From: Mesorhizobium sp. AR10
GTDB lineage: Bacteria > Pseudomonadota > Alphaproteobacteria > Rhizobiales > Rhizobiaceae
Assembly (NCBI RefSeq): GCF_024746795.1
Contig: NZ_CP080524.1
Coordinates: 6,054,001 to 6,118,000, forward strand
Length of the DNA stretch: 64,000 nucleotides
Reading direction: 5' to 3'
Position 1 is the first letter of the stretch, and every line of letters starts with the position of its first letter. Positions 43,307-53,650 of this stretch are shown here, one piece after another. The notes under the pieces were generated by a model. It had not been told where the DNA came from, ran no database searches, and saw nothing but the letters and a program-made list of their open reading frames with translations. Made by a program: the position numbers and the translations under genes.

Positions 43307-44004
43307 ACCACGCCGCCTACAACTGGCATGCGTTTGCCGCACGCCAGGACCTGGCGGCAGCACTTGCCGGTCACGTTGCCGGCCGCCTGACAAAGGCGAT
43401 CGAGGAGCGCGACGCAGCCGTTCTGGCCGTTTCCGGCGGTACGACACCGGCGAAATTTTTCGCAGCGCTGTCGAACATCCCGATCGCCTGGAACAAGGTC
43501 ACGGTGACGCTGGTCGACGAACGTTGCGTGCCGGCCACCTCGCCGCGCTCCAACGCCGGACTGGTTGCCGCCAATCTGTTGCAGGACGCGGCCGCGGCCG
43601 CGCGTTTCGTGCCGCTCTACCAGGACGCCACCAGCATCGAGGATGCGGCGGCGTCCGACAGCAGGATGTTGCGGTCGCTGCACTGGCCGCTCGATGTCGT
43701 CGTGCTTGGCATGGGAACCGATGGCCATACCGCATCGTTCTTTCCAGACGCTGACGACCTGGAGAAACTGCTCGATCCGTCCTCGACAAGGGTCGTGCTG
43801 CCGGTTCACGCGGCAAGCGCCGGTGAGCCACGCCTGACGCTATCGCTGGCGCGGCTGGTCAGTGCCGGCTTCGTCGCTCTGCACATCGAAGGCGAGGACA
43901 AGCGCACCGCATTCGAGAACGCGATGGGGCCGGGAACGCGAAAGCCCATTCGCGCCGTGTTCGACGCAGCCGAGAGGCCCGTAGAGGTCTTCTGGGCACC
44001 CTGA
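43288..44004 (+). CDS. pgl: 6-phosphogluconolactonase
   Basis: This 238-residue cytoplasmic enzyme hydrolyses 6-phosphogluconolactone. Conserved segments are [35 protein letters not shown] and [23 protein letters not shown] 43288 gives the normal DevB-type start; the longer frame lies inside zwf. It overlaps the zwf 3' end by 19 bases, a sign of translational coupling, and precedes edd. Confidence 0.95.
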   Translation: MAREQLNHAAYNWHAFAARQDLAAALAGHVAGRLTKAIEERDAAVLAVSGGTTPAKFFAALSNIPIAWNKVTVTLVDERCVPATSPRSNAGLVAANLLQDAAAAARFVPLYQDATSIEDAAASDSRMLRSLHWPLDVVVLGMGTDGHTASFFPDADDLEKLLDPSSTRVVLPVHAASAGEPRLTLSLARLVSAGFVALHIEGEDKRTAFENAMGPGTRKPIRAVFDAAERPVEVFWAP

Positions 44005-44074
44005 TTTCAACTTGCTGATGGTCCCGGCTGATAGCCGGAAGGTTTCCGGGACCTCGCCTGAAAGGACCTGTAAC

Positions 44075-45898
44075 ATGACCGCCAGACGCGATATCGAAGC
44101 CATCACCGAGCGGATCCGCCAGCGCTCCAAACCAGGCCGCGAGCGCTATCTCGGCCGCATCGCCGAGGCGTCGAACCGCACCGCCAACCGGGCGGTGCTG
44201 TCCTGCGGCAATCTTGCCCACGGTTTTGCGGTCTGCAGCCCGTCGGAAAAGGTGGCGCTCGGCGGCGACCGGGTGCCGAACCTCGGCATCATCACCTCCT
44301 ACAACGACATGCTGTCGGCGCATCAGCCGTTCGAGACATTTCCCGCGCTGATCAAGGACGCAGCGCGCGAAGCCGGCGGCATCGCGCAGGTGGCAGGCGG
44401 CGTGCCGGCGATGTGTGACGGCGTTACCCAGGGCCAACCGGGCATGGAGCTGTCGCTGTTTTCGCGCGATGTGATCGCCATGGCCGCCGCGATCGGTCTG
44501 TCGCACAACATGTTCGACGCCGCCGTCTATCTCGGAGTCTGCGACAAGATCGTGCCCGGGCTGGTGATCGCCGCGCTCACCTTCGGCCATCTGCCGGCGG
44601 TGTTCATCCCGGCCGGGCCGATGACAACGGGCCTGCCCAACGACGAAAAGGCCAAGATCCGCCAGCTCTATGCCGAGGGCAAGGCGGGACGGGCCGAACT
44701 GCTCGAGGCCGAGTCCAAATCCTATCACGGACCGGGAACCTGCACCTTCTACGGCACCGCAAACTCCAACCAGATGCTGATGGAGATCATGGGCCTGCAC
44801 ACGCCGGGCGCCTCCTTCGTCAACCCCGGCACGCCGCTGCGCGAGGCGCTGACCCGGGAGGCGACGAAGCGCGCGCTGGCGATCACCGCGCTCGGCAACG
44901 CCTACACGCCGGCTGGCCGGATGATTGACGAGCGCTCGATCGTCAACGGCATCGTCGGCCTGCATGCCACCGGCGGCTCGACCAACCACACCATCCACCT
45001 CATTGCCATGGCCGCCGCGGCCGGCATTGCCATCACCTGGCAGGATATTTCGGACTTGTCGGAGGCCGTGCCACTGCTGGCGCGGGTCTATCCGAACGGT
45101 CTCGCCGACGTGAACCATTTCCACGCCGCCGGCGGGCTCGGCTTCCTGATCCGGGAACTGCTCGACGAAGGCATCCTGCATGAAGACGTGCAGACAGTGT
45201 GGGGTGAAGGGTTGCGTCCCTACGCGGTCGAGGCCAAGCTCGGGGCCGATGGCGGCGTGGTGCGCGAGGCCTCTCCACGGACAAGCGGCGACGAGAAGGT
45301 GCTGGCGCCGTTCAAGAAGGCGTTCCAGCCGACAGGCGGGCTCAAAGTGCTTTCGGGCAATCTCGGCCACGCCGTGATCAAGACCTCGGCGGTGAAGCCG
45401 GAGCGGCGCATCGTCGAAGCGCCGGCCAAGGTTTTCGACAGCCAGCAAGGGCTGAACGAGGCGTTCAAGGCCGGTACGCTGACCGGCGATTTCATCGCCG
45501 TGATCCGCTTCCAGGGTCCGAAAGCCAACGGCATGCCTGAACTGCACAAGCTGACCACCGTGCTCGGCATTCTACAGGATCGCGGCCAGCGCGTGGCGCT
45601 GGTGACCGACGGGCGCATGTCGGGCGCTTCCGGCAAGGTGCCGGCGGCGATCCATGTGACACCGGAGGCGGTCGAGGACGGGCCGATCGCCAGGATCCAT
45701 GACGGCGATATCGTCAGGCTCGACGCCGAAGCAGGGACGCTGGAAGTGCTGGTGCCGGCCGGAGATTTTGCACTGCGCCGGACGGCGGACGCCGACCTGA
45801 TCGGCAATGAATTTGGTTTCGGCCGCGAGCTTTTCGCCGGCTTCAGGCAATTGGTGGGGCGCGCCGACCATGGCGCGAGCGCATTCGGAACGGCGTGA
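44075..45898 (+). CDS. edd: Phosphogluconate dehydratase (Entner-Doudoroff)
   Basis: This 607-residue IlvD/Edd-family enzyme dehydrates 6-phosphogluconate to KDPG. Fe-S ligand motifs are visible in [15 protein letters not shown] and [15 protein letters not shown]. The C-terminal catalytic region has [23 protein letters not shown] 44075 has AAAGGACCT upstream and the typical [14 protein letters not shown] start. It is the last gene of zwf-pgl-edd, closed by a strong terminator. The KDPG aldolase gene is not adjacent. Confidence 0.96.
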   Translation: MTARRDIEAITERIRQRSKPGRERYLGRIAEASNRTANRAVLSCGNLAHGFAVCSPSEKVALGGDRVPNLGIITSYNDMLSAHQPFETFPALIKDAAREAGGIAQVAGGVPAMCDGVTQGQPGMELSLFSRDVIAMAAAIGLSHNMFDAAVYLGVCDKIVPGLVIAALTFGHLPAVFIPAGPMTTGLPNDEKAKIRQLYAEGKAGRAELLEAESKSYHGPGTCTFYGTANSNQMLMEIMGLHTPGASFVNPGTPLREALTREATKRALAITALGNAYTPAGRMIDERSIVNGIVGLHATGGSTNHTIHLIAMAAAAGIAITWQDISDLSEAVPLLARVYPNGLADVNHFHAAGGLGFLIRELLDEGILHEDVQTVWGEGLRPYAVEAKLGADGGVVREASPRTSGDEKVLAPFKKAFQPTGGLKVLSGNLGHAVIKTSAVKPERRIVEAPAKVFDSQQGLNEAFKAGTLTGDFIAVIRFQGPKANGMPELHKLTTVLGILQDRGQRVALVTDGRMSGASGKVPAAIHVTPEAVEDGPIARIHDGDIVRLDAEAGTLEVLVPAGDFALRRTADADLIGNEFGFGRELFAGFRQLVGRADHGASAFGTA

Positions 45899-45917
45899 CT
45901 GTATTGCCTTCTCCATG

Positions 45918-45946
45918 AAAAAGGGCGGCTCGTGGCCGCCCTTTTT
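45918..45946. terminator. Bidirectional terminator between edd and the VWA gene
   Basis: AAAAAGGGCGGC and GCCGCCCTTTTT (45918-45929 and 45935-45946) form a 12-bp stem with a 5-base loop and A/T-runs on both sides. It serves two convergent genes. Confidence 0.9.
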
Positions 45947-45963
45947 GCGTTGCTCAGGCGATC

Positions 45964-47622
45964 CTATTGCACAGTCAGCTCGGCTCGCTCGCCGGCCTTG
46001 ACCGTCACGGTGCCTTCCTTCGAGCTGTTGTCCGATTTCTCCGATACAACCGCGTAGTCACCGGCCGGTATCGCCGCCTGATACTTCTGGTCGTAGGCAT
46101 AGCCAAGCGACTTGCGTTTGCCGTTGATATCCTTCTTGGCCTCGAAAACCTCGATCTTCGAGGCGCCGGGGGCGGTGATTGCCAGCACGCCGGCATTCAT
46201 GGCGACCTTCACATCCTGGAATTCGCCGACCTTGACGGTGAACGGCTGCTCGACGACGGCCAGATCGACCGTGGCGACCAACACATAGTCATCGGGCGGC
46301 AGATCGAACTTGCTGTCGGGACCATAGGAATAGGTCACCTCTTCGCGCGTTCCGTCGATCTTCTTTTTGGCTTTGACTACCCTGAAGCCGATGCCCGAAC
46401 CGTCAGCCTTGTCGCCGCCGGCAGTATAGTAGGCGTTGGCAACGACATGTCCGACGCCAACGATTATGTCCTTTTCGACCGTCTTGCCGGCAGCGAGCGG
46501 AATCGTCTCGGTCGCCACGCCCTGGCCGATCGTGACAGTCACTTTCTCATCGCCGGCCGGCAACACGACTTTCGTGTTTCCATAGTAGGTCGCGGGCATG
46601 TCGGCGCCCGGAAAGTCGATCACGACAGCCGCGCCATCGACGACATCCGCCCCCTCGCTTGGTCGCGGATGAATGATCAGCGTGCCGGCGTTCAAGGTGA
46701 AGAGCGGCTGGTAGACCTGGCCTGCCTCGATCTTGATCTTCTGTTCCACCTTGGCCTCGCCGTCGATCGCGACGACAATGTAGTCGCCCGGCTCCAGGTT
46801 GCCCTTGTAGGCGCCGTATTCGGTGCTGACCGAATCGCCGCGCGCACCATCGGATTTCGCCTTGTAGATTTCCCAAGCATTGCCCTCGGTGATGGGATCG
46901 TCGCCCTCGGCAAGCACCACTGTCGGCAGGAAATTGAATTCCGGCTTCGCAGGCTCAGGCGCCGGTGCGGGAGCCGGTACCGGTTCGGGCGCAGGCGCCG
47001 GTGCAGCGACAGTTTCGACCAAGGCCTCTTGCAGCGCTTTCTCGTCCGAGGCCTGGATGTATTTGCCGCCGGTATTGTCGGCCAGGCAGGCGATCTGTTT
47101 TCCCTCGTCAGCGGTCAGACCAAAGCCGACGACGTCGGCGGTGAAATCGATGCCGGACGCCTCCAGTTCCTTGCCCAGCGCACAAGGGTCGCCGCCGCAT
47201 GTTTCAAGCCCGTCGGTGATCAGAACGACGGTGGCCTTGTCCTCGGTGTATTTCAACGCCTCGGCCGCCTGCTTGACGGCAGCGGTCAGCGGCGTCTTGC
47301 CGAGGAACTTCAGGCTGTCGGCGGTGGTGGCAATAGCACCCGCCGACCCTGCCTGCGGCGGCACGATCAGCTCGATGTCGTCACAACTGCCTTTCTCGCG
47401 ATGGCCATAGGCCATGAAGCCGATTTCCTTGTCGGCGGGGACCGACTGCAACACGGTTCTGAGCGATTCGCGGGCGATTTCGAGCTTGGGCTTGCCATCG
47501 ATCTGCGCCCACATCGAGCCGGAGGCATCGAGAACGATGATGACCCGGTCGGCAGCAAAGCCGAGCGTCGTCATCGACAAAAGGAGGATCGCCGCAGCGA
47601 CGCTCCGTGCAAGTCCCGCCAT
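45964..47622 (-). CDS. Secreted VWA-domain protein with repeated beta domains
   Basis: This 552-residue protein has a Sec signal peptide (SVAAAILLLSMTTLGFA). A von Willebrand A domain (about 25-205) has the MIDAS motif VLDASGSMW, Thr in GKTPLTAAV and Asp in LITDGLET. A Pro/Ala-rich linker (APAPAPEPVPAPAPAPEPAK) follows. The rest consists of beta-sandwich units that end in repeated phrases such as LNAGTLIIHPRPSEGADVVD and MNAGVLAITAPGASKIEVFE. Such proteins bind ligands or surfaces in the periplasm or outside. It has no operon partner. The role is unknown. Confidence 0.88.
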   Translation of the reverse strand: MAGLARSVAAAILLLSMTTLGFAADRVIIVLDASGSMWAQIDGKPKLEIARESLRTVLQSVPADKEIGFMAYGHREKGSCDDIELIVPPQAGSAGAIATTADSLKFLGKTPLTAAVKQAAEALKYTEDKATVVLITDGLETCGGDPCALGKELEASGIDFTADVVGFGLTADEGKQIACLADNTGGKYIQASDEKALQEALVETVAAPAPAPEPVPAPAPAPEPAKPEFNFLPTVVLAEGDDPITEGNAWEIYKAKSDGARGDSVSTEYGAYKGNLEPGDYIVVAIDGEAKVEQKIKIEAGQVYQPLFTLNAGTLIIHPRPSEGADVVDGAAVVIDFPGADMPATYYGNTKVVLPAGDEKVTVTIGQGVATETIPLAAGKTVEKDIIVGVGHVVANAYYTAGGDKADGSGIGFRVVKAKKKIDGTREEVTYSYGPDSKFDLPPDDYVLVATVDLAVVEQPFTVKVGEFQDVKVAMNAGVLAITAPGASKIEVFEAKKDINGKRKSLGYAYDQKYQAAIPAGDYAVVSEKSDNSSKEGTVTVKAGERAELTVQ

Positions 47623-47734
47623 GGAAATCTCCTCAAGTCCGCCCTGGTTTGGGCGGGAAAGCTATTTGACGCCGCGTCAGGGCACAAGCCCGGTGTGAGG
47701 GGCCCAATGGCAAACTTCTGAGCGAGCGCGAAAA

Positions 47735-48697
47735 TTAGTAGGTCGTGCGCCGCTCTTCGGAGGGTGGCCGGCCAAATTGCAGCCGATAGCTCTGGGCAAA
47801 ATAGGAATGCGAGGTGAAGCCGGTGGCGATCGCCACGTCGAGGATAGGCATGTTGGTCTGGCGCAGCAATTCACGCGCCCGCTCGAGCCTGAGCCGCATG
47901 TAGTAACGGCCGGGCGTCACACTGAGGTGGCGCAGGAACAGGCGTTCGACCTGGCGTACCGACAGGCCCGCCGACTTGGCGAGCTGTACCGCCGACAGCG
48001 GCTCGTCGAGGTGGTCGGCCATCAGCTCGACAATGCGCCGTAACTTTTCCGACTTGCCGGTCAGGTCGCGTTCCGGTCCGACGCGCTGGCGGTCTCCAGC
48101 GGAGCGGATGCGCTCGTGCTGGAACTGGTTGGCGACGCCATTGGCGAGGTTCGAGCCGAAATCGCTGCGCACGATCTCAAGCATCAGGTCGATCGAGGTG
48201 GTGCCGCCGGCGCAGGTATAGCGCTTGCGGTCGATCTCGAAGACGTTGCCGGTGCAGTTGATGTCAGGAAAGCGCTCGACGAAGCCGGCGCGGTTTTCCC
48301 AATGGATGGTGCAGCGATAGCCTTCGAGCTGGCCTGCCTCGGCGAGCAGATAGGAGCCGACCGACAGTGCGCCAAGCGCGTTGCCGCGCCGGCCCCAGCT
48401 GCGCAGTGCCGCCAGCACCTTGCTCTTGCCGGGAAACTCCGTCGTCAGCCCGACCGAGACAAACAGGATGTCGACCGGCGGCAGATCGGCAACAGCGTAG
48501 TCGATCTTGAGCGGCAGGCCGTTGGAGGCCATGACGGGATCGCCATCGGCCGACACCGTCGTCCAGCCATAGAAATCGTGGCCGAGCAGCCGGTTCGCCG
48601 AGCGGAACGTATCGATCGCCGCGGCCAATGAAAACATGGAAAACTTGTCGACCAGCAGGAACGCAAACTGCCGGCCGCCTTGAACGGGATCATTCAT
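47735..48697 (-). CDS. GlxA-family AraC-type transcriptional regulator
   Basis: This 320-residue regulator has an N-terminal DJ-1/PfpI-like domain (residues 10-190; FAFLLVDKFSMFSLAAAIDT). The usual nucleophile position reads ALSVGSYLLAEAG, with Val-Gly where Cys is common in relatives, so it is likely non-catalytic. The C-terminal AraC double HTH spans about 215-320: LSAVQLAKSAGLSVRQVERL, then VAIATGFTSHSYFAQSYRLQ. Related regulators control betaine, carnitine or amine catabolism. ATG 48697 is chosen; the frame extends to a TTG at 48733. The target is unknown. Confidence 0.88.
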   Translation of the reverse strand: MNDPVQGGRQFAFLLVDKFSMFSLAAAIDTFRSANRLLGHDFYGWTTVSADGDPVMASNGLPLKIDYAVADLPPVDILFVSVGLTTEFPGKSKVLAALRSWGRRGNALGALSVGSYLLAEAGQLEGYRCTIHWENRAGFVERFPDINCTGNVFEIDRKRYTCAGGTTSIDLMLEIVRSDFGSNLANGVANQFQHERIRSAGDRQRVGPERDLTGKSEKLRRIVELMADHLDEPLSAVQLAKSAGLSVRQVERLFLRHLSVTPGRYYMRLRLERARELLRQTNMPILDVAIATGFTSHSYFAQSYRLQFGRPPSEERRTTY

Positions 48698-48750
48698 GAC
48701 CGGCCGTTCTACAGGGACAGTGAGGTTCGGCAAAGTTGGCGGCTTTCTGG

Positions 48751-49650
48751 TCAGAAGGAAGGCCGTTTCAATCCGGCCGCAAGATAGGCGGAGGCTACCG
48801 TGTTGGCCATCAGCATGGCAATGGTCATCGGCCCGACGCCGCCAGGCACCGGCGTGATGGCGCCGGCAGCCTTCGCTGCCTCGGCAAAGGCGACGTCGCC
48901 GACGAGGCGGGTCTTGCCTTCGCCCTTTTCAGGTGCGGCGATACGGTTGATGCCGACATCAATGACGGTGGCGCCTGATTTGACCCAGTCCCCCTTGACC
49001 ATTTCGGGCCGGCCGACGGCGGCCACCAAAATGTCCGCGGTGCGGGCGAGCGCAGCCAAGTCCTTCGTGCGGCTGTGCGCGATGGTGACGGTGCAGTTGG
49101 CGGCGAGCAGAAGGTTGGCCATCGGCTTGCCGACGATGTTGGAGCGACCGACGACCACCGCATTGAGACCGGACAGATCCTTGCCGCGCACGCGCTCGAT
49201 CAGCAGCATCGAGCCGGCCGGCGTACAAGGAACGAAGGCAGTCTCGAGTTCGCCGGTGCCGAGCTTGCCGACATTGATGAAGTGGAAGCCATCGACATCC
49301 TTTTCCGGCGCAATCGTCTGGATGACCTTGCCGGCATCGATATGGGCTGGAAGCGGAAGCTGCACCAGGATGCCGTTGATGGCCGGATCGGCGTTGAGGT
49401 CGCCGATGATCTTCAGCAGTTCCTGTTCGGAAGTCTCTGCCGACAGCGTGTGCTGGACCGAATGAAAACCGCATTCCTTGGCGGTACGGGATTTGGAGGC
49501 GACGTAGACCTGGCTCGCCGGATCCTCGCCGACGATGACCACCGCAAGACCAGGCTTCTGCGCCCCCTTGGCCGTCAATTCGGCGGTCAACGCCTTGACC
49601 GTGCGCACCACGTCTTCGGCCACACTCTTTCCGTCAATCAGTTCGGCCAT
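48751..49650 (-). CDS. folD: Methylenetetrahydrofolate dehydrogenase/cyclohydrolase
   Basis: This is a 299-residue bifunctional enzyme of one-carbon metabolism. The catalytic Lys lies in [13 protein letters not shown], the substrate loop is [16 protein letters not shown], and the NADP site is [20 protein letters not shown]. It ends with the family signature [19 protein letters not shown]. It is a single gene with an AAGGATAG ribosome site. Confidence 0.97.
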   Translation of the reverse strand: MAELIDGKSVAEDVVRTVKALTAELTAKGAQKPGLAVVIVGEDPASQVYVASKSRTAKECGFHSVQHTLSAETSEQELLKIIGDLNADPAINGILVQLPLPAHIDAGKVIQTIAPEKDVDGFHFINVGKLGTGELETAFVPCTPAGSMLLIERVRGKDLSGLNAVVVGRSNIVGKPMANLLLAANCTVTIAHSRTKDLAALARTADILVAAVGRPEMVKGDWVKSGATVIDVGINRIAAPEKGEGKTRLVGDVAFAEAAKAAGAITPVPGGVGPMTIAMLMANTVASAYLAAGLKRPSF

Positions 49651-49776
49651 AAACTATCCTTCAACACCGTTCCATTGGAGCGGCATTTTCACGAAAAATC
49701 GATTGGGCAATCCCGCCAATGCGCCGTCATATGCCGTAAACTCGAAACCGGCATGTTTTATTCTGTGCCGAGGGCC

Positions 49777-52110
49777 TCAGAAATAGCGGCGGCGCGAGCG
49801 GCTTTCGGTGAGTTCGCGGACCGCTTCGCGGAATTCGCGCAGGCTGGCGCGGATTTCGTCGATCTGGCCCTGCTGTTCGGCGGGGTTCGGGAGAGGCGGT
49901 GCTGCGGCCATCGGGGCTCGGGAATAAGCTGCCTGCCCAACATAGGGTGCCGTCGGCTGCGGATAGGGGTAGCCGGCCGGCGGCTGCATCTGCCCAGTCT
50001 GCACCAGCGGATAGCCCGGATCCTGCCCATGGGGATATGGCTGCGTGTGCGAGGCCGGGTGTATTGGCTGTGGCGGCGGCGTGTGAGAGGGCAATGGCGG
50101 CTGGATGGCCTGCGTAGGTGCTGGCTTTTCACTGGGCGCCTTGCCAGGCATGATCTTGCCCACCGCTGAGAACAGCGCACCAAGCGGACCTGAACGTTCG
50201 GTGCGGGTGGCCTCGACTGGCGCGGCGGGTGGTGCGGGCACCCGATAAGCCTCGTCCTCGAAGGGTATCCGCCGCTCGTCCATCCTGCGGCGCGACCGGG
50301 AATTGGCGGTTTCCCGCAGGCTTTCATAGATGCCGCGCATGGCACCGAGGCCGACACCGGAGGCAAAGCCGAGCAGCAGGCCGGCAAGCGCCACCACGGC
50401 GCGCGACGGCCCGTTTGGTTCGAGTGGGGGTCGAGCCTCGGTCATCAGATTGATGTTGGTCGTGTTGATGTTCTCCTGTTCGCCGGTCTCCTTGGCGCGC
50501 AGAAGATAGCGTTCGTAGACCGAACGCTTGGCGGTGGCATCGCGCTCCAGTTCGCGCAAAGCAACCAGGTCGCTGTTGACGTCGCCGCTTTGAACCTTGG
50601 CCTGCGCCAAGCGAGAAGCGAGGTCCTGCTCGAGCTGGACCGAGCGCTTGAGGTCGACCTGCAGCGACGAGGCAATGCGGCTGAGCTCTGCGGCGATGCG
50701 CTCGCGCGCGCCGGCAAGCTGGGCAGTGAGTGCCTGGAGTTCGGGATGACGCGGCCCAAGCCGCACAGCGGCGCGGTCGGCCTCCTGCTTCAGCGTCGCA
50801 TATTGCGAGCGCAGATCGCTCATCGTGTTGGAGTTGATCTCTTCCGGCAAGGTGCCGGTCAGAACCGAATTGACGTCTTTCGAACGCGCCGACGCCGCCC
50901 GGGCATTCAGTTCCAGCGTGCGGGCGCGGGCGACGGAGAGCTGCTCGTTGAGCTTCAGCATCTGGTCGTCGCTGATCAGATGGCCCTGCGCGTCGACAAG
51001 ACCGTGCGTGGCCCTGAAATCCTCGACCTTGCGCTCGGCCGTCTCGACATCCTTGCGCAAGTCATCGAGCTTGGACGTCAGTTGGTTCGTCGCACGTCCG
51101 GCCATACCGAACTGGTAGTTGGCGGTCTCCTGCTGGAAGACGTCCCTCGTCGTGTTGGCGATGAGGGCCGACTTTTCGCCATTCTGCGTGATGGCGCTGA
51201 TGGAGACGACAAAAGTCTTGCCGCTGCGCTCGACCGACAGGCTCTCGGCCAGATTGCCAACCGCCAGCGCCTGGCGGCGAACCTCATCGGCGCCACCCGG
51301 CCCGTCCTGGCGCGACAATATGGAGCGGATGAGTGACATGATGCCGAGGCCACCGGACCCCTGTCCGTTGAACTCCGGATCATCAACGAGATTGAGATCC
51401 TTGACGACCTTGTCGAGAACCTTGCCGGACGTCACCATCTTGATCCGGGTTTCGACGACGGCCAACGCGGCATCAGGTTGCCCGACGGGTTGGGTGAGAT
51501 CGTTGTCGGAAAGCTTCAGGTCGCCCGGCTCGATGACCACCTGGGTGGTGGCTTCATATTTCTTCGGCGTCGACAGGGCGACGGCGATGCCGAGCACCGC
51601 GCCCAGTATCGTCGTCGTGACGATCAGCATCTTCGACCTGGCAATGCCGCGGACGACCTGCATCGGATCGATCAGCGGCTTCCATTCCTGGCTGTCGACA
51701 TCCTCGCGAGAAGGCCGTTGCTCGTCACCGGCGTATCGCGGCTCGTATGCGGCATGGGCGCGGTAGGCTTCCGATCCGCCGGCAGGCTCTTCCCGCAGCC
51801 CGGCCGGCGGGTAGCCGCCGCGGACGGCCTCGTTTGCTTCAAGCCCTGGCTCAGCGGCTGAACCGGGTCCACGGCCAGCCTGAAGCTGTGCGGTATCGGC
51901 GGCCGCATCGAGCGATGGATTCGACCGCGCCTCACGTTGCGAGCGAGCGAGACGATGACGCGTGGCGGCGTCCTCGTGCCATGCCGGGTTTGCCCGGTCG
52001 CCGATCGAAACCAGCGATGCGTCGGTCTCGTCCTCGCCACGCATAGCCTGGCCAAGCGCCAGCAAGGAGCGCTCGCGCTTCCAGTCTTCACGGTTTTCCC
52101 TGTCACCCAT
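49777..52110 (-). CDS. Exopolysaccharide chain-length/export protein (Wzz/GumC-like, no kinase)
   Basis: This 777-residue inner-membrane polysaccharide co-polymerase has a long Arg/Glu/Ala-rich cytoplasmic N-terminus (1-145). It is followed by the Wzz helix KMLIVTTTILGAVLGIAVAL, a periplasmic coiled-coil region (about 320-560) and the second helix AVVALAGLLLGFASGVGLGA. The conserved proline-rich stretch EARPPLEPNGPSRA precedes that helix. The C-terminal 180 residues are Pro/Gln/Tyr-rich, with no Walker A, so no BY-kinase is fused. It is divergent from the flippase and opens the exopolysaccharide cluster. Confidence 0.87.
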   Translation of the reverse strand: MGDRENREDWKRERSLLALGQAMRGEDETDASLVSIGDRANPAWHEDAATRHRLARSQREARSNPSLDAAADTAQLQAGRGPGSAAEPGLEANEAVRGGYPPAGLREEPAGGSEAYRAHAAYEPRYAGDEQRPSREDVDSQEWKPLIDPMQVVRGIARSKMLIVTTTILGAVLGIAVALSTPKKYEATTQVVIEPGDLKLSDNDLTQPVGQPDAALAVVETRIKMVTSGKVLDKVVKDLNLVDDPEFNGQGSGGLGIMSLIRSILSRQDGPGGADEVRRQALAVGNLAESLSVERSGKTFVVSISAITQNGEKSALIANTTRDVFQQETANYQFGMAGRATNQLTSKLDDLRKDVETAERKVEDFRATHGLVDAQGHLISDDQMLKLNEQLSVARARTLELNARAASARSKDVNSVLTGTLPEEINSNTMSDLRSQYATLKQEADRAAVRLGPRHPELQALTAQLAGARERIAAELSRIASSLQVDLKRSVQLEQDLASRLAQAKVQSGDVNSDLVALRELERDATAKRSVYERYLLRAKETGEQENINTTNINLMTEARPPLEPNGPSRAVVALAGLLLGFASGVGLGAMRGIYESLRETANSRSRRRMDERRIPFEDEAYRVPAPPAAPVEATRTERSGPLGALFSAVGKIMPGKAPSEKPAPTQAIQPPLPSHTPPPQPIHPASHTQPYPHGQDPGYPLVQTGQMQPPAGYPYPQPTAPYVGQAAYSRAPMAAAPPLPNPAEQQGQIDEIRASLREFREAVRELTESRSRRRYF

Positions 52111-52299
52111 TGTCTTGGAGCTTTACTCTCTGGCGGCTTGGGAGCGGCGGTCTGCCAATCGTTAAGCCACGCTAAACAGGCATAGGAAACAAACCGTTAA
52201 TTTTGGCGGTTTGCAAACACAAGTTTCTCTCTTCGGTTGTATGTTTCAAGAGGCTCAGAACCGCACGTTAAGCTTTCCGGCCTAGGCTTTGCGCAGGAC

Positions 52300-53595
52300 A
52301 TGACGCAGGCCAGTGACATACCGCAAAGGCGGACCCTCGCCCGGATCGGCGCTTTTGTGGCCGAACGACGGGGGCTGGTTCGCGACTATCTCTCGGCGAT
52401 CAGCGGCGCCGGCGGACGGTTGGTGTTTTCGCTCGCCTATTTCATCGCACTGGCCAACACGCTGTCCATCGCCGAGTTCGGCATGTTCGCCACCGCATCG
52501 GCGGCCGGGGTCATGCTGTCGCGCATCCTCGCCTTCGGCTTCATCTCGGCGCTCTATCGCACCGCCACCATCCGGCCCAACCTGATCGGCACTTTCACCG
52601 CAGGCTTCCTGCTGCTTGGCGTGGTGTCGTTGCCGCTGCTGGCCGCGGCCTCATACGGCGTCTACCTGATCTTCTTTGCCAGCACCGTACCGCTATCGGT
52701 CTTTGCGGCGATCGTCTTTGCCGAGGCGCTTTTGTGGCGGCCGGTCGAGGTGGCGCTGATCGTCAACAACGGCCTCGGCAAATTCGGCCGCGCCGCCGTG
52801 CTGACGATCGCGGCGACGGCCTTGCGGGCGCTCGGCGCCGTGCTGTTCATGTTCGCCGCGGAGCGGACCGTGGGCGTCTGGTCCTGGTACTATATCGGCG
52901 CCAACGCCGCTTCGCTGCTGCTCGCCTTCGGGTTTTTCTACCCGCGCCAGCGGCTGCGGCTGCGGCTGGCGCTTTATCTCAGGCGGCTCGCCGATTCCAT
53001 CTATGTGGCCGGCGCCGAGGTGCTGTTCTACCTGCAGATGGAGTTCGACAAGCTGCTGGTGCTGGCGATCAGCGGACCGCATCTGGCCGGCATCTATGCC
53101 ATCATCATGCGGCTGGTCGACCTGACGGCGATCCCGATCCGCACCTTCTCGATGATGCTGGTGCAGCGGATGATGCGAGCGCCGGAACTTCTGTCACGCC
53201 TTGCGGTCAAGAGCGGCATCGAGGGCGGCGTGTTCCTGGTGTCGACACTGGCACTGGCGACGCTTGCCATCGTGCTGCATTTCTTTCCCAACGCGCTGGG
53301 CAAGAATGTTGCGGAGGCAGCACCCCTGGTGGCGCTGGCGATCTGTGTGCCTGGCCTGCGCAATCTGGTCGAATACCAGGCCGAGCTTCTGTTTGCGCGC
53401 GGCCAGACAGCGGTCAGGGCGCTCAACCTCGGCCTGCTTGCCGGGCTGAAGGCAGTGCTCTTGACCTATGTGCTGATCACCATCCCGGACACGCCCAATC
53501 TGGTCCTGTCGCTGAATGTCGTCTTCCTGCTGCTCTATCTCGCCTCGACGTTGCTCACCTATTCGGCGATGCGCAAACCGGCAAAGCCGGTCTAG
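52300..53595 (+). CDS. Polysaccharide flippase (Wzx-like)
   Basis: This 431-residue membrane protein has about twelve helices, from LVFSLAYFIALANTLSIAEF to LSLNVVFLLLYLASTLLTYS. The layout fits the MATE/PST superfamily that flips lipid-linked repeat units. The charged N-terminal segment and GGRLVFSLAYFIAL start are typical. ATG 52300 is chosen; earlier residues lack conservation. It stands next to the Wzz-like gene and the glycosyltransferases. It ends in front of a palindromic repeat. Confidence 0.85.
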   Translation: MTQASDIPQRRTLARIGAFVAERRGLVRDYLSAISGAGGRLVFSLAYFIALANTLSIAEFGMFATASAAGVMLSRILAFGFISALYRTATIRPNLIGTFTAGFLLLGVVSLPLLAAASYGVYLIFFASTVPLSVFAAIVFAEALLWRPVEVALIVNNGLGKFGRAAVLTIAATALRALGAVLFMFAAERTVGVWSWYYIGANAASLLLAFGFFYPRQRLRLRLALYLRRLADSIYVAGAEVLFYLQMEFDKLLVLAISGPHLAGIYAIIMRLVDLTAIPIRTFSMMLVQRMMRAPELLSRLAVKSGIEGGVFLVSTLALATLAIVLHFFPNALGKNVAEAAPLVALAICVPGLRNLVEYQAELLFARGQTAVRALNLGLLAGLKAVLLTYVLITIPDTPNLVLSLNVVFLLLYLASTLLTYSAMRKPAKPV

Positions 53596-53609
53596 AGTCT
53601 TTTTTGACC

Positions 53610-53650
53610 ATGATCTTTTCCGAAAACCGGTTTCCACTTTTCGGGATCAT
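53610..53650. repeat. RIME-like palindromic element
   Basis: ATGATC (53610) to GATCAT (53650) enclose CCGAAAACCGG and TTTTCGG arms. It lies between two convergent genes, and the glycosyltransferase stop codon (53647-53649) lies inside its right arm. Confidence 0.8.

Noticed and set aside
41792..43447. 551-codon minus-strand frame over zwf
   Set aside because: Antisense shadow of zwf, which has all catalytic motifs.
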